A DNA stretch of 64,000 nucleotides from contig OX387605.1 of NCBI GenBank assembly GCA_947568835.1, positions 13,396,418 through 13,460,417 of the forward strand, given 5' to 3'. This DNA comes from Protonemura montana (taxonomy: Eukaryota; Arthropoda; Insecta; Plecoptera; Nemouridae). Made by a program: the position numbers and the translations under genes. Positions within the stretch are counted from its first letter, which is position 1. The number at the start of each line of letters is the position of its first letter. Positions 11,301 to 21,900 of this stretch are shown piece after piece. The notes beneath the pieces are model-generated. The model saw only the letters and a program-made list of their open reading frames with translations. It was not told where the DNA came from and made no database searches.

Positions 11301-14300
11301 CGAAAACGAATTACTCGTTCCACAGGCGAACCGCAGCGAGAACTTCGAGATCGACGACGAGGCAGCGACGGCGGAAGCCCACGCTCTGCTCAGCGCCGGG
11401 GAGAACCAGTGGGGTACCGACGAGTCCACCTTCAACGCCATCCTCGTCTCGCGCAGCTACCCCCAGTTGCGTCGTGTCTTCGAGGAGTATGAACGACTCG
11501 CTGATAGCGACATCGAGACCGCTATCCGCAGGGAGTTCGCGGGAAGCCTCGAGGACGGGTACCTGTCTATCGGTGAGTGCACATGCGACTCCGTTTGGGG
11601 GCGTTGAGCCGTTGTGTTGACTGGTATAGTGTATCCCAAAACACAGGTGCACTGAGTTTAACGCATTTTTAGGAGTCAATATTTACCTCTTGAGACATGT
11701 TAGATGTCAGAATTGATTGATTAGGTTGCGATGTCGAATATTTATCGTATACGGGTAACCCCAGTGCGTTTGAGTGTTTGCAAAGATTACCTTATTATCT
11801 GAAGGATTGAGTTGAACGTTGCTTCGTGAGTTGGCCACACAAGCTTTAGATAGATGGTCGAATTGAGACGGATTAAAACGAAGACACCTGACGAGATGAA
11901 CATGAATCATACAAAGACCCTCCTAATTGCCACTTGACAACTTTTCAATCCAATGCACTTGAATTTTAAATATCAGCACAAGGAATGTCTTTCTCACGAT
12001 GGATCTAGGCGTTGGTTGATTTTAATTTGGCAAATGAAAAGGGTTTAGTCCAGGACAAGTATCTGCTCATAAAAAAAGAAAAAAAAGAATTCAATTATCA
12101 GAATCGGTATCATTTTACAAAAACTCGTGAGATTGAGATCAGATAAGTTTCAATTTCCGCATGTTTCCCCTGAGTTCTGACCATCTCCGTCGTAACCATA
12201 TGCAAAGATATACATATTATTGACACAACGAAACGAACTGCAAGTGAACAACTGCACGAGCGCCTTCGCACGATCTCGCATTCCTCGGACTCTTGCTGCT
12301 CTGTCCCTGGGGGCATCGATGTGCAGCCGTAACCGCATGTCGGGGCCACTGGGCATTGCGAACATCTTGTGTCGAAAGCTTAATGAACTCACGTACGGCT
12401 AGGACCACTCGTGACGGGCACCATCGATTACATTGCTACATTGCTACGTGATGATGGTATCCGTCTTAGGCTGGTAGGCCAATTTCCGGGTGGTCACGTT
12501 TCGAGCTGAACCGAGATATAGTTTAAGTTTCGAGGCTGGATAATTTTTTTCATAGGTATAGGCATAGGGATTAGCCAAGGAACTCTCAAGGATTTTTAGG
12601 ATTTTTGAGTCAACGATGTATGTGTTTTTCATTTTAATGTGAAGACTCACGATTATTCTCATGATTTAAAAACGAAACTGGCAAGACTGAAAGATGTTTT
12701 CAAACTGTCTTGACTGTTACAAAATAAAAATATAACTATCTTACAAATTTTGCGTAAAGTAATTTTCCGTTATGGAGAGCGATTAGACGCATAGCCAAGA
12801 TTTGATTCAGATGCCTTACGGGAGAAATAAATGACAGCACGGAGATAGGATTTTTTTGCTTTGAGAGAATTGACTCCACCAGAACATGGCAACTCCACTC
12901 CGTGGCCGCCACCAGCCACAGCCCTCAAGTTGCACCCGTCGTTTCAAATCTGGTAACAAGCCTTTGCATGCTTCGGACGCCAAGTTCCAGACGATGTATC
13001 GTCGTCCGGTTATTACCATGCAAAACCAGTGATGTATTGGTCAATGCACGCGGGTGTACGCAGTCCACCCACTATTTATTTTATTTTTGGCCGTACCCCC
13101 ACTTTAAACTTTTGAGGGAACGCAGGTGAACGCACAGGAACGCAGTATTAAATTATGATTATTCGAAATATCGTGCACTTCTTTATTTTCAAGACGAAAA
13201 TATTCCAGTTAAGGGTTTCATTCCTAATAATCCACTTACTTAAAAATAAACCTACCAAGAATGTACTAAGAGTAGGTAGGCTGGAACCAGAGCTGGAACT
13301 ATGTCGGTGTCGCGACTCGCAACAAAGGGTTTAGTTAGAACCATGTTACTGTTATCACTTCGGGAAGTCGGTAGCCGCTTTCGCGGCGTTGCACGGCGGT
13401 CTCCGAAACAAACCCGCGTAAATAATAAGAATTCGCAGGAAAGACAAAAATACAAACAATAACCAAAATGCCACACACGAGCCACACTGGACGAGTTAGT
13501 TCAATTCAAGATGCAGAAGAGGAAGCAAGTGGATTTGCGTTCCCTTTGGGGCCTTGGTCCTCCTAAAAAAACAAAATTTGGTTTGGGGGAAGTTGAAGAC
13601 ATCACCATCGTCGCATCACGCAGCAGCAAGGAGCCCAATGAAAAAGAGTCATTGTGGAAACTGATTTAAACCACACGGTTTGGCGCGTTGGAAACACCGG
13701 TTCTCGTTAAATCACCGAAGTTAAGCAACACTGCACTGGGTCAGGTTTTGGATAGGTAACCATTATACACATGACCAGTTCTGTTCGGGAGAGAGGTTGG
13801 AGGGATGAAAGTTAGTACAGCAACTTCACTCGCCTTGCTTATCAACCTCTCGACAGCATGGATTTGTGGAGGAATCCAACTGTTCGAGTTGTACCGTCCT
13901 TCGGAAGGGACGTGAAGCCGGTGGTCCCCTTGGTCTTCGACAGGAGTAGGCTACGTGCCGGCATCGGGTTTCCCCTCCTCCCTTCTAGGCTAGGTTAGGT
14001 TCATCATCATCATCCACTCATTCACCGACGCCATTAGACCAGTGCCGCATGGCCAGTTGTCAAAACAGTGCGTCGTTAAACACCACAAATAATAAAACTG
14101 ATGTAATCTCCTCAACGCGAAAGTACGCGCGTAACTATGGATAGTTTCAACAAAAATTAAAACCAGTATTCGATTAAAATGATTGACTTTCTTGTACCAA
14201 ATTCCCGAATCCCCACCAAATTTAAAGACTGCAACAATGTGGGAATGTGTAGACATGAGAGGGCGGCATTAATTTAATTTTCTCAAAATCATTACGTAAT

Positions 14301-14442
14301 TAAAAATACAGTTCTGACCATGTCATTCCAAGCCCAATTTCATCGTAAATTGACTCCAAAAGAAACCTTAGAATAAAAATTAACTTGGAGCTGCGCCCGA
14401 AGCCCCTTATTTCCCCACTCTTTCGGTGCATTCGCCTTGGGT

Positions 14443-14473
<31 letters not shown>

Positions 14474-16904
14474 CGCCGACACAAAAAAATGGGTCATTTT
14501 TGCGTACCCCCACTAAAATTTTTACGAATACATCACTGTGCAAAACCCACTGATTTACGACCGGAAATAGTTTAATACCCTCGGTGGGACTGAATAAATT
14601 CTTAAGTCCACCATCAGTCATCGTTAATTTACAAGAAATATGTGTCTATATCTTAGATGCATGACATAACCAAGCTTAGGAAAACAGCTTGAACACTCGA
14701 CCAAGCAGAAATGAGATTAACAAAAGTAGAAGTCAAAAAAACATTCAAACCCAATTCACTTTACGACTTTGTATCACGAATACAAGATCTTGACGAAACG
14801 CAAAGTGCTCAGAGAGAAAAAAAACGAGGCAAGATGCGGAAACACTCCTCTGGACACTAAATCTGTTTACAACTAAAAGTGGATTGCCAAATGGCGTGCA
14901 GTTTTTGCCCCGGAGACAATGTAGATTGATATCTCGGTAAGTTATCTTGACTCTGTCTGAGTTTCATGGCCTTTGCAAGCCTTGCACCCTTGCGTTGAAG
15001 AAGGGGGTGGGGGTCTAGACGCGTGAATAACAACAACTCTGGGTCAGCGCTCGTGCCGCCAAAGATGTTCCAAAGAACTCCGCGGTCATGATTGACAGCC
15101 TTTTAGCCTCCGCAAAGAGATCTCTCTTCGAGTTTTGACTTCGAGTCGAACTTTTCGCATGTTCTGATCATTTTCTTTGTCGATGGTTGAGAGTTTCTCA
15201 AGAAGATTTAAAGCATTTTGACGTTTTAAAACAAGATGCAAAAGAGATTTGTGATTCCTAATGTAGTCAGCATATGAGGTCAGGATTTTGCAAGGACCTG
15301 AGCGCAAATATGTCACTTTTGAAGCTTTTCATTGATAATTTCGTAAAAATTGTTTAAGAGGATATCGAGCCACTTTATGGTTTTTACTTTTGGGGTCACT
15401 GTTCATCATAGAATTCCGACAACTTAATCTTGTGCCTTCTTGAAAGAATGGCGTTCAAAATTCGTATATCGAACGGTTGCTGACATTTCACGTTTATTGA
15501 TCTATTTCTTGTGAATTTATGGCCGAACGTCCTGACCGTTATTGTCCATGACTCCCTTGAGCATCCCTTTAAAGTGCTAGGATAGTTAGGATTAAGCTGT
15601 TCCCTTAGAGGCGTTAAATTTACGTAAACCAAGTCACTGATCTAAGAACAGCTACTCCCAAGTATTTTTCGGGACTTTTTGGTGGAAATGTCCAATTTAA
15701 ACGAATTCTAAGAATACAGAAGTTTGGCGTTTTGTCAAAATGATTATATAACTTTATATTAAATATAAGAGGGAGCTGGGACATAATGAGATGAAACAAT
15801 ACTCGCTTGGGTCATTAGCAAGTCTGGGGATAGCAAATGTCGAGAACTGAAAAAACGTACTAACGCGACTGACTTGAAAGTGACGACAATTTTGAACAGA
15901 GTCTCTGAATCCCAATTTAAAATAAAATCCCTGGTAATTTTGCATAAAAATAAAGCTTTTTTTTATGAATCTATATTTTTAATTAGATGGGGAGGGCAGT
16001 TGGGGTTATTTTAACTTGGCTTCCCTGTTTACCTCAACGTTTTCATTTGCTAACTCTTTGTTTTCATTGCAGTCAAGTGCTGCCGCGACAAGTCCGCGTA
16101 CTTCGCCCAGCGTCTTCACGACGCCATGTCCGGGATGGGCACCAAGGACAAGACGCTGATGAGGATCATCATCACTCGCTCGGAGATCGACCTCGGTGAC
16201 GTCAAGGCCGACTTCCAGAAGATGTACGAGTCGTCGCTCATCGAGAAGATCGACGTGAGTGCCGAGCTAAGGGAGAGAAATTCATTTTTAGAGGCGCTCG
16301 CACAGTGGAGCTTCATTTGATTTCATTAATAATGTCAAAAATATTGAATATTAGACATATCATTTGACCTATTTGTGGGAAACGTTACTCGGCATATCTA
16401 AAATCGGCAAGTTCGTGAATGGTTTCGTAGCAAACTCAAGTAATTTTCCCTGCCTCAACATTTCAGTCCCGTAAAGCCATTCACAAATCGTGTAGGTAGC
16501 GTGGGATTATCCAAACCAAATAGGTTACATTTGAGCGTGAAAAACAAATATTTTGTCAGTGGATAACGAATGGGTCATGATGTGGGCTGATAACTCTGTT
16601 GGGAGACAATTAAGATGACCTTTTCGTTTTTTTGTGTGATGGAAAGTCGACTAATAAACTAGTTTTTGAACAAATATTTACTTTAAGGAACCATATCCCA
16701 TATTTTGTGATCGTTCCTGGTTCTAGTATGATTGTGCTGTGATAAATGTAGTTTTACAACGCTAGACAACAGCTAGTCAGTGCATAAGAGGGCGATATTT
16801 CTCAAATGTTTTGCTAACCTCACAACTGACATTATATTTGGCTTTTGTTCCAGTCTGACTGCGCAGGGGACTACAAGAGATTGCTGATCGCCCTCGTCAA
16901 CTAA
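5311..16904 (+). CDS. AnxB9: Annexin, insect annexin B9 type
   Basis: Six coding exons (5311-5337, 7598-7979, 8612-8691, 11326-11572, 16073-16254, 16854-16904) join in phase to give 322 residues, close to Drosophila AnxB9. Annexins bind acidic phospholipids in a calcium-dependent way and act in membrane trafficking and the membrane skeleton. Four annexin repeats are visible, with type II calcium loops: KGLGTDE at 34-40, SGLGTDE at 106-112, the diverged third loop GENQWGTDE at 188-196, and SGMGTKD at 265-271. The short N-terminal head (MSRKYYPVQ) is in its own exon, as is usual where head variants exist. The tail [14 protein letters not shown] closes repeat 4. I found no alternative last exon, although Drosophila AnxB9 has C-terminal splice variants. 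Exons are GC-rich (codon third position) against AT-rich introns. The start at 5311 is the only ATG that joins in frame by a good donor. Confidence 0.95.
5338..7594 (+). other. Annexin intron 1
   Basis: 2.26-kb intron, mostly AT-rich. A GC-richer stretch at about 6750-6960 could be an alternative promoter or leader, but nothing in it proves that. No protein-coding or RNA gene is recognised. Confidence 0.6.
7598..7979 (+). CDS. AnxB9: Annexin coding exon 2 (repeat 1 and most of repeat 2)
   Basis: Encodes residues 10-136, starting CFPTV. It holds the first two calcium loops (KGLGTDE and SGLGTDE). The acceptor is a tandem CAGCAG, so splicing at 7594 instead of 7597 would add one Gln. The exon ends in phase 1 (C of a Leu codon) before GTGAGT at 7980. 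Confidence 0.96.
7980..8611 (+). other. Annexin intron 2
   Basis: 632-base intron between GTGAGT and TTTTTGCAG. A long minus-strand open frame crosses it and the next exon but has no family signature, so I treat it as chance. Confidence 0.8.
8612..8691 (+). CDS. AnxB9: Annexin coding exon 3 (end of repeat 2)
   Basis: Eighty bases completing Leu137 and encoding [19 protein letters not shown] and on to Thr163. This is the highly conserved end of repeat 2 (S-G-H-F-K-R-L). Ends in phase 0 before GTAAGA. Confidence 0.95.
8692..11325 (+). other. Annexin intron 3
   Basis: 2.6-kb AT-rich intron. A short tandem repeat lies at 11086-11122 (15-base unit TGACACCTATGCACT, two full copies and a half). 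Otherwise nothing is recognised. Confidence 0.75.
11086..11122. repeat. Short tandem repeat, 15-base unit
   Basis: TGACACCTATGCACT at 11086-11100 and 11101-11115 is identical, and 11116-11122 repeats its first seven bases. It lies 200 bases before annexin exon 4 and has no evident role. Confidence 0.85.
11326..11572 (+). CDS. AnxB9: Annexin coding exon 4 (repeat 3)
   Basis: Encodes residues 164-245, from ANRSEN to GYLSI, that is, the linker and repeat 3 with its diverged loop (GENQWGTDE). It starts after TTCCACAG and ends in phase 1 before GTGAGT at 11573. Confidence 0.95.
13511..13669 (+). pseudogene. Short frame in the hAT element, possible transposase N-terminal remnant
   Basis: A 52-codon frame beginning [14 protein letters not shown], rich in basic residues early, followed by acidic and Ser-rich sequence, with TAA at 13667-13669. 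A basic start with an L-x-S-x-W-like stretch is common near the N-terminus of hAT transposases, but no zinc-finger (BED) or catalytic motif is present. The stop exists whether or not the SINE is removed (the empty site reads CTG ATG TAA), so the frame was already truncated before the SINE arrived. The assignment is inference. Confidence 0.35.
13658..14102 (+). mobile_element. 5S-rRNA-derived SINE inserted in the hAT element
   Basis: The body is about 13666-14094. Its head resembles 5S rRNA: CACCGGTTCTCG at 13695-13706, CACCGAAGTTAAGCAAC at 13713-13729 (the A-box region of the internal promoter) and TTGGATAGGTAACC near 13748-13761 (the C-box region). A central part around 13890-13945 (GTACCGTCCTTCGGAAGGGA, GGTCCCCTTGGTCTTCGA) recalls the conserved middle of arthropod SINEs, and the tail includes CATCATCATCATC and GTTAAACACCAC. 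The flanks carry a target duplication AAACTGAT at 13658-13665 and 14095-14102 (10 bases with one mismatch). SINEs of this kind are copied by Pol III and moved by LINE enzymes. The class name SINE3-like is from memory of the 5S-derived family. Confidence 0.85.
14452..14474. repeat. Poly-C run, 23 bases
   Basis: Uninterrupted C run inside the hAT element, just before its right terminal repeat. The length may vary or be affected by sequencing. Confidence 0.95.
16073..16254 (+). CDS. AnxB9: Annexin coding exon 5 (repeat 4)
   Basis: Completes Val246 and encodes [20 protein letters not shown] to Asp306, including the fourth calcium loop (SGMGTKD) and the RSEIDL motif. Ends in phase 0 before GTGAGT at 16255. 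Reading on past this donor gives only about 21 codons before a stop, with no annexin similarity. Confidence 0.95.
16255..16853 (+). other. Annexin intron 5
   Basis: 599-base AT-rich intron from GTGAGT to TTTGTTCCAG. Nothing else is seen. Confidence 0.85.
16854..16904 (+). CDS. AnxB9: Annexin coding exon 6 (C-terminus and stop)
   Basis: Seventeen codons, [16 protein letters not shown] and TAA at 16902-16904. The G-D-Y-K-R-x-L signature ends annexin repeat 4, which confirms both the acceptor at 16853 and the end of the protein. Confidence 0.94.
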   Translation, partial: SDCAGDYKRLLIALVN

Positions 16905-18990
16905 GATGACCACTGGGGTATCCTCGTCGGGTCGACACAAACGTCTTTGATATTACAACAATGTTTAGTGATAGCTAGTTAAAGCTAGTTGATTTACTAC
17001 TCGCCTGCATTTCTATGTGATTCATAGGAAAGGCATACCTTAACTTAGGTGCCTTCGGTCAAGTGCTTTATAAAGTTGTTCCATTTGCTTGGCAATGTTT
17101 CTAGTTCCAGTTGTGGTCAGAGCGTCTGCAAAACCTGTGCACAGGAAATGTAGCCCTGGCTGCAGAAAACCTAGACAGGGATTGTGTAAGTCGTTAGGAC
17201 CGAATGATTAGAACATTTGATATGATTTACAGTAATGACCACTCAAAATCTCAGTAGATTAAAAAACAAATCTTTATAATTCCATATATAATAATACCAA
17301 AAGTTTACTGCTTTCCTATAATATTTTCTATTCACATTAAATTCACAAGATTTTTGCTAAATTCTATTCTAAAAAACGTTGAAAACTGTTCAACATTAAT
17401 CGCGAGCCTTTTACTAACGGTCTGTCGAGTTTAAAAATGTTCGCCGCTGTCCTCGTGTGAGTTCGCCAAGAGCCGACGCCGCACGAAGATTTTACCGACT
17501 AATTTGAATATTTTACGACATGTCTGACCGGTTGTCGATCGTTTTCTATACGTCTGGTTGAAGAATTTACGCGATTCCTTCTTGTATTATTTATTATGAC
17601 AAGTGTTGTCTTTCTCAAACCTCTATTTGGGTCGGTGCTTCAAACAAGCATAAAGACAGATATATCTTTGTCCTAAAATAAGCGACTTGCCCGCTAGGAA
17701 GTGGTATGTACCCATCGATACTATTCACTATTGCTCTTCATTTGCATAAATTATGGCTATGTTAAGGATAAGAGATGCCAAATAATCACTCTGAGCTCAC
17801 AACTTACACAATCCCAGGTCAGAACCTAAAAATCAACAAAGCTGATGCATAAATGTTGCTACCTATGCGTGTAGATGGCCTCTGTAATAATTCGTGGTGT
17901 CGTGACATGTGTTACAAGTTTCGATTCCGACTTTTGCTTCACCGTGTTCTCTGCACATTGTGTTCTTTCTGCGCTAAGCAGTGAAAAAAAATCAGTAACC
18001 TTAACTCGTGATTTGAGGGAAGAATAAATTTCAACGATTTTGTGTTGTAAAGAAACGTAATATATAACAGTAAATCACTTGGTGAATGTTGACTTCGATA
18101 ATTCATTTATACGAACAGAAAATATATCAAATAGAAGATAATTCGAGTCCTCGTCGCAGAGCTTTAAAAAGAATGTCAGGAAAATAAAACGAGTCTACCA
18201 ACGATAATCGCACAACATTCCATCGTTCAAAGTAAAAATTGGGACTTTTTCACAGACCAAAAATTATTCCATTGCGTTTTGCGCACCGACGTTACAGCCA
18301 CAGACTCTTTAAAATGTAAAGCATTCGCTGATTGCTGTCTTAGATGTCATAGAATTAGAATTCATGAAATATTGTATTCCGTGTTTTACTATTTGTTCTT
18401 TGTCATGCTTCCTTTGACAGCTAATGAATTTTATTCGGCTCTCATTAGAGAATGCTATACCTAACTGTTATTTCGCTTTATAGGCACCAACTGACTGTAC
18501 TTGTGCATTGCATTACTGCTGTATTTATATGTAAAGATACTGTTACATGAGCATATAGCCAGATAAAATATAATGGCCAGAGTGTTTCAAGTGTTTGTAT
18601 TTCATGTTTTAGTGGCATGTACAAGTAACCTTGTTCATTTTACCTCTAACAGTAATCCACCATAATTAACCGTGCACGGTCACTATCTTTGAGTGCATCG
18701 AATAACTAGGTTCTAATGCAAGTTGTAACCTCATGAACTTTCCTAATCTATAGAGATGCATGTAGTAAAGCACCTTGCTTAAAGAGAAATATATAATTAT
18801 CATCGTGAGTTATTAAATACAAATATAAAGTGTACGTATTACTTGCTCCTAGCCCTGTAGTTTCAGTAGCTAATTTTTCCTATTGAGTACTGTTTTAGTC
18901 GCTATCTTTGTTTTCATGGGTACCCTTGTATGTGCTAATTACCAGATAGGTACTAATATAAAGAGAATTTTACTACCCAATAAATAGTAG
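16905..18990 (+). other. Probable annexin 3' UTR
   Basis: AT-rich sequence with no reading frame of note. Candidate poly(A) signals (AATAAA) are at 18023-18028, 18183-18188 and 18979-18984. Which of them is used, and so the end of the transcript, cannot be told from sequence alone. Confidence 0.45.
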
Positions 18991-21900
18991 ATACAAGAAA
19001 GACTCGATATTATAAATAATTAAGCATTTATTTTGCTCTACATTGCAAAATCTATCTACGTCGATAAGGTATGTTGACATAACTACGTGTTTAGTTCATT
19101 TTATTGAAAGAACCTTGAATATAAACACACTAGAACTAAAATATTGTCAACCCCATAAACAATTGGATTGGGGTCAGAATTTATAGATGGTCAGGGTTTG
19201 ACTAATTTTACTAACCCGCGAGTTTTCAAAGTCCGTATGGTACTGAAAATGCGGCCATCCACGACATCCACGTTATAAAACAAACAGCATCGAGATAGAT
19301 TTAGAATCGGTTTATACGTAAGCCAGCGTGACCTCTCGATTCACAGCCGACATATAAACCTGCATTGGCGTAATAAAACCACGTTCATCTTAAATTCATT
19401 CGCCACCAGCGACGTCTCCAAGACGACCATCTTCTCTCAGAGTTCGTAGACATAAAAAATTTTCGCTCACCATAAAGAGTTCACGTTCACCAAAAGTATC
19501 ACCTATCGGACTATTCTCACGCACAAGCGATATTTTTTCATCGCTTCACGAATCGAAACGTACGGATAAACGACATATCATATGAATATCTTCTCCGCGT
19601 TTTTTTTTATTATTATGAACACTTCTACCGTCCCAAAAATTGATGCCCGAACGGGGATCAAACACGATAGCAGTGTTCATAATAATAAAATGCCCCGCGT
19701 ATTGCAAGTGTTTGCAATTTAAAAAAGATTTCAAATATCTTCTCCATGTGTTTATGTTTTCGGTAAATTATCGAGAGTCCATAAAAATTAACCGCGGGAA
19801 TGAAAAGCTGTGAAATTTCCGTTCGGTGGTAATTTATTCCCGACTGCACACGAAGCATCGATCATCAGTCAGAAACAGGGTGCTGGCAGAGTGCACGCCC
19901 GATAATGTTGTTTGTCTATGCAGTCGCCACCCGCTCTATAGTGTTGCACTTGCATTTCAAGTTGCATTAAGCTGGGTAAATAATGCATATGCCGCGTGCA
20001 CCGGGTTAGTCGACTAGCGCGGGTTTGCCGTTATTATTGATAGGAAATGAAAACTGAACTACAAAAAGAAAGGTATTGCTGGCGGTGATGAGTTTTTGTT
20101 CTGTTGATTGTGTTTTAATTTTGTAATAATTGGCATGTGAATATGTGTTGCATTGTGATGCGAGACATCGGTTCAGTTCGAGGTTTTATGAATTGATGAG
20201 TTTCATGCGATGATAGTTTCAGCAGATCATTACTATTATCGATAAAATATTTAGAGCATAAAAATGTTTTAAAATTAAAGTGTAAATAGCACCGGCAATA
20301 TCTGAACAAAATCAAATGAAAAACAATTCAATCTTTACCTATGCCATTTAAGTTCTAACACCTATTTGCTGAGCTCATTCTCTGCAGTCATGTGGAATGT
20401 CGCCAAGACCAGTTCCAGATTCACTTATAATTATCCCTGGAATTGGTTAGAGTCCCAAGCTGGCACGGGCGCCGCAAACCGTATGTTTACTCAGAGTTAG
20501 GTGTTATCTTTCTGCCCCTGTTTCTGGTGATCATGGCCCCGTACACTGCAAGGAACTCAATTCTGCATATGTGTACCTATCGTTCACACTTCAGTTCACA
20601 CCACCCTGCAGTCTAATGTGTCGCTCTACACCTCGCAACTCAATTGCCGAGGACTTCGACTACCAAAGTCCAGAGGAAGTTCAGACGGAACATAGAAGCT
20701 ATTTTTAGAATATAAGATGGTGAAGGCATTTAAGTTTAAAATGAAATCCATCAGATAGTTGTCTGTTGATTTAAATCGCACTCCGAATTAGATCTCAATC
20801 AAATTGTTTTCAAACGTAGAATTCGGGAAACTGAAATTGCGTTCGCATCAAAATATTCGCCGAAGCGAAGTTCGAATTTTGAATCAATAATTTAGCGGAG
20901 CTCAAGTCTGATTTATTTGTATGGTATAATGAGAACTTAGTTGAACACTTGGACGCCTGACGATGCCTACTGGGATTGGGTAGTCGGTGCTGTGATGTTC
21001 GTGCGCTTGCATAAACATCTCGCTCGTCGAGCGTCTCCTCGCGAATGTTTTCCCAATTGCCAGCTAAGATGCGAGAAAGGAGCCTAAGCCTTTTCCTTGC
21101 TTTTCCGCGCGCCCAAGGCAAAACGTTTAACTCTTGCGCTGTCATCACAAGACATGCCGGTTTTACGTCCAGTCTTATTTTTAGAAAAGAATGGGCGCCA
21201 AATGGTTTATTTTTGTTTAACTGATATATTTTTAATCAAAATAAACTGATAAAAATTGAAAGGAAATTTTTTCCCAATACCCATTGGATGCTTAGAGCAC
21301 GGTGGTATACCATGTAGAAACTGTCAGATTAACATGGCATTCCTTGAGCTAATTCACACTCTTATGAGGAACTAGTTTCAAATGCCTCATCCGTGTATAA
21401 GGATGTGACTAGAAATATGCACGCATAAGTTACTCCTGTTTACGGTCCGTTCAAAGTTTTAAAAGATCCTGGAAAAAAAAGGGGGTTAACTGTCGCAGTG
21501 AGCAGGGATTCTCACACAAACTCAACCTTGTTACAGGCTGTCTCTTTCAACTGGCAAAGGTTTTGTGTACATTTTGAAATTAAATTTAGGTTTTATGTCC
21601 AATTTTAATTTTCTGTAAGTTTAATTTCGTGTAGTTCAAGTTTGCCCAGCGTTTTTTGTATTGTTGTAGAAATTAAAAAACAGTCACACGGATCTTTTAA
21701 GACCAAAATAAAACGGAATTTTGGCCCATCCTAAAACCAAAAGAACGCGGAATAGTTGGCTTATTTCAAGGCCAACAGAACATGGGCTTTTTCCAGAATT
21801 TACATAGTTTTCTCTCGATAGCGATACACGATGGTTCAGGCACCTTATGATTCGAGGCAATTCGTCGATACGGAATGAAGAATTGAAGGCGACGGACGTC

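Larger units (their letters stand above)
13019..14546. mobile_element. Non-autonomous hAT DNA transposon with target duplications
   Basis: The element runs from 13027 to 14538 (1512 bases). Its ends are 12-base perfect terminal inverted repeats, CAGTGATGTATT at 13027-13038 and AATACATCACTG at 14527-14538; the similarity continues imperfectly inward (a GTACGC block near each end). It is flanked on both sides by the identical 8-base sequence TGCAAAAC (13019-13026 and 14539-14546). A CAGTG terminus with an 8-bp target duplication is the hallmark of the hAT superfamily. Without the SINE inside it the element would be about 1.1 kb, too short for an intact hAT transposase. A 52-codon frame near its left part may be a transposase remnant. 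A 23-base C run lies near its right end. Confidence 0.88.
11573..16072 (+). other. Annexin intron 4, with nested transposons
   Basis: 4.5-kb intron, the largest in the gene. Its middle is occupied by a hAT element (13027-14538) with a SINE inside it. The remaining sequence is AT-rich with no recognised gene. Confidence 0.85.
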
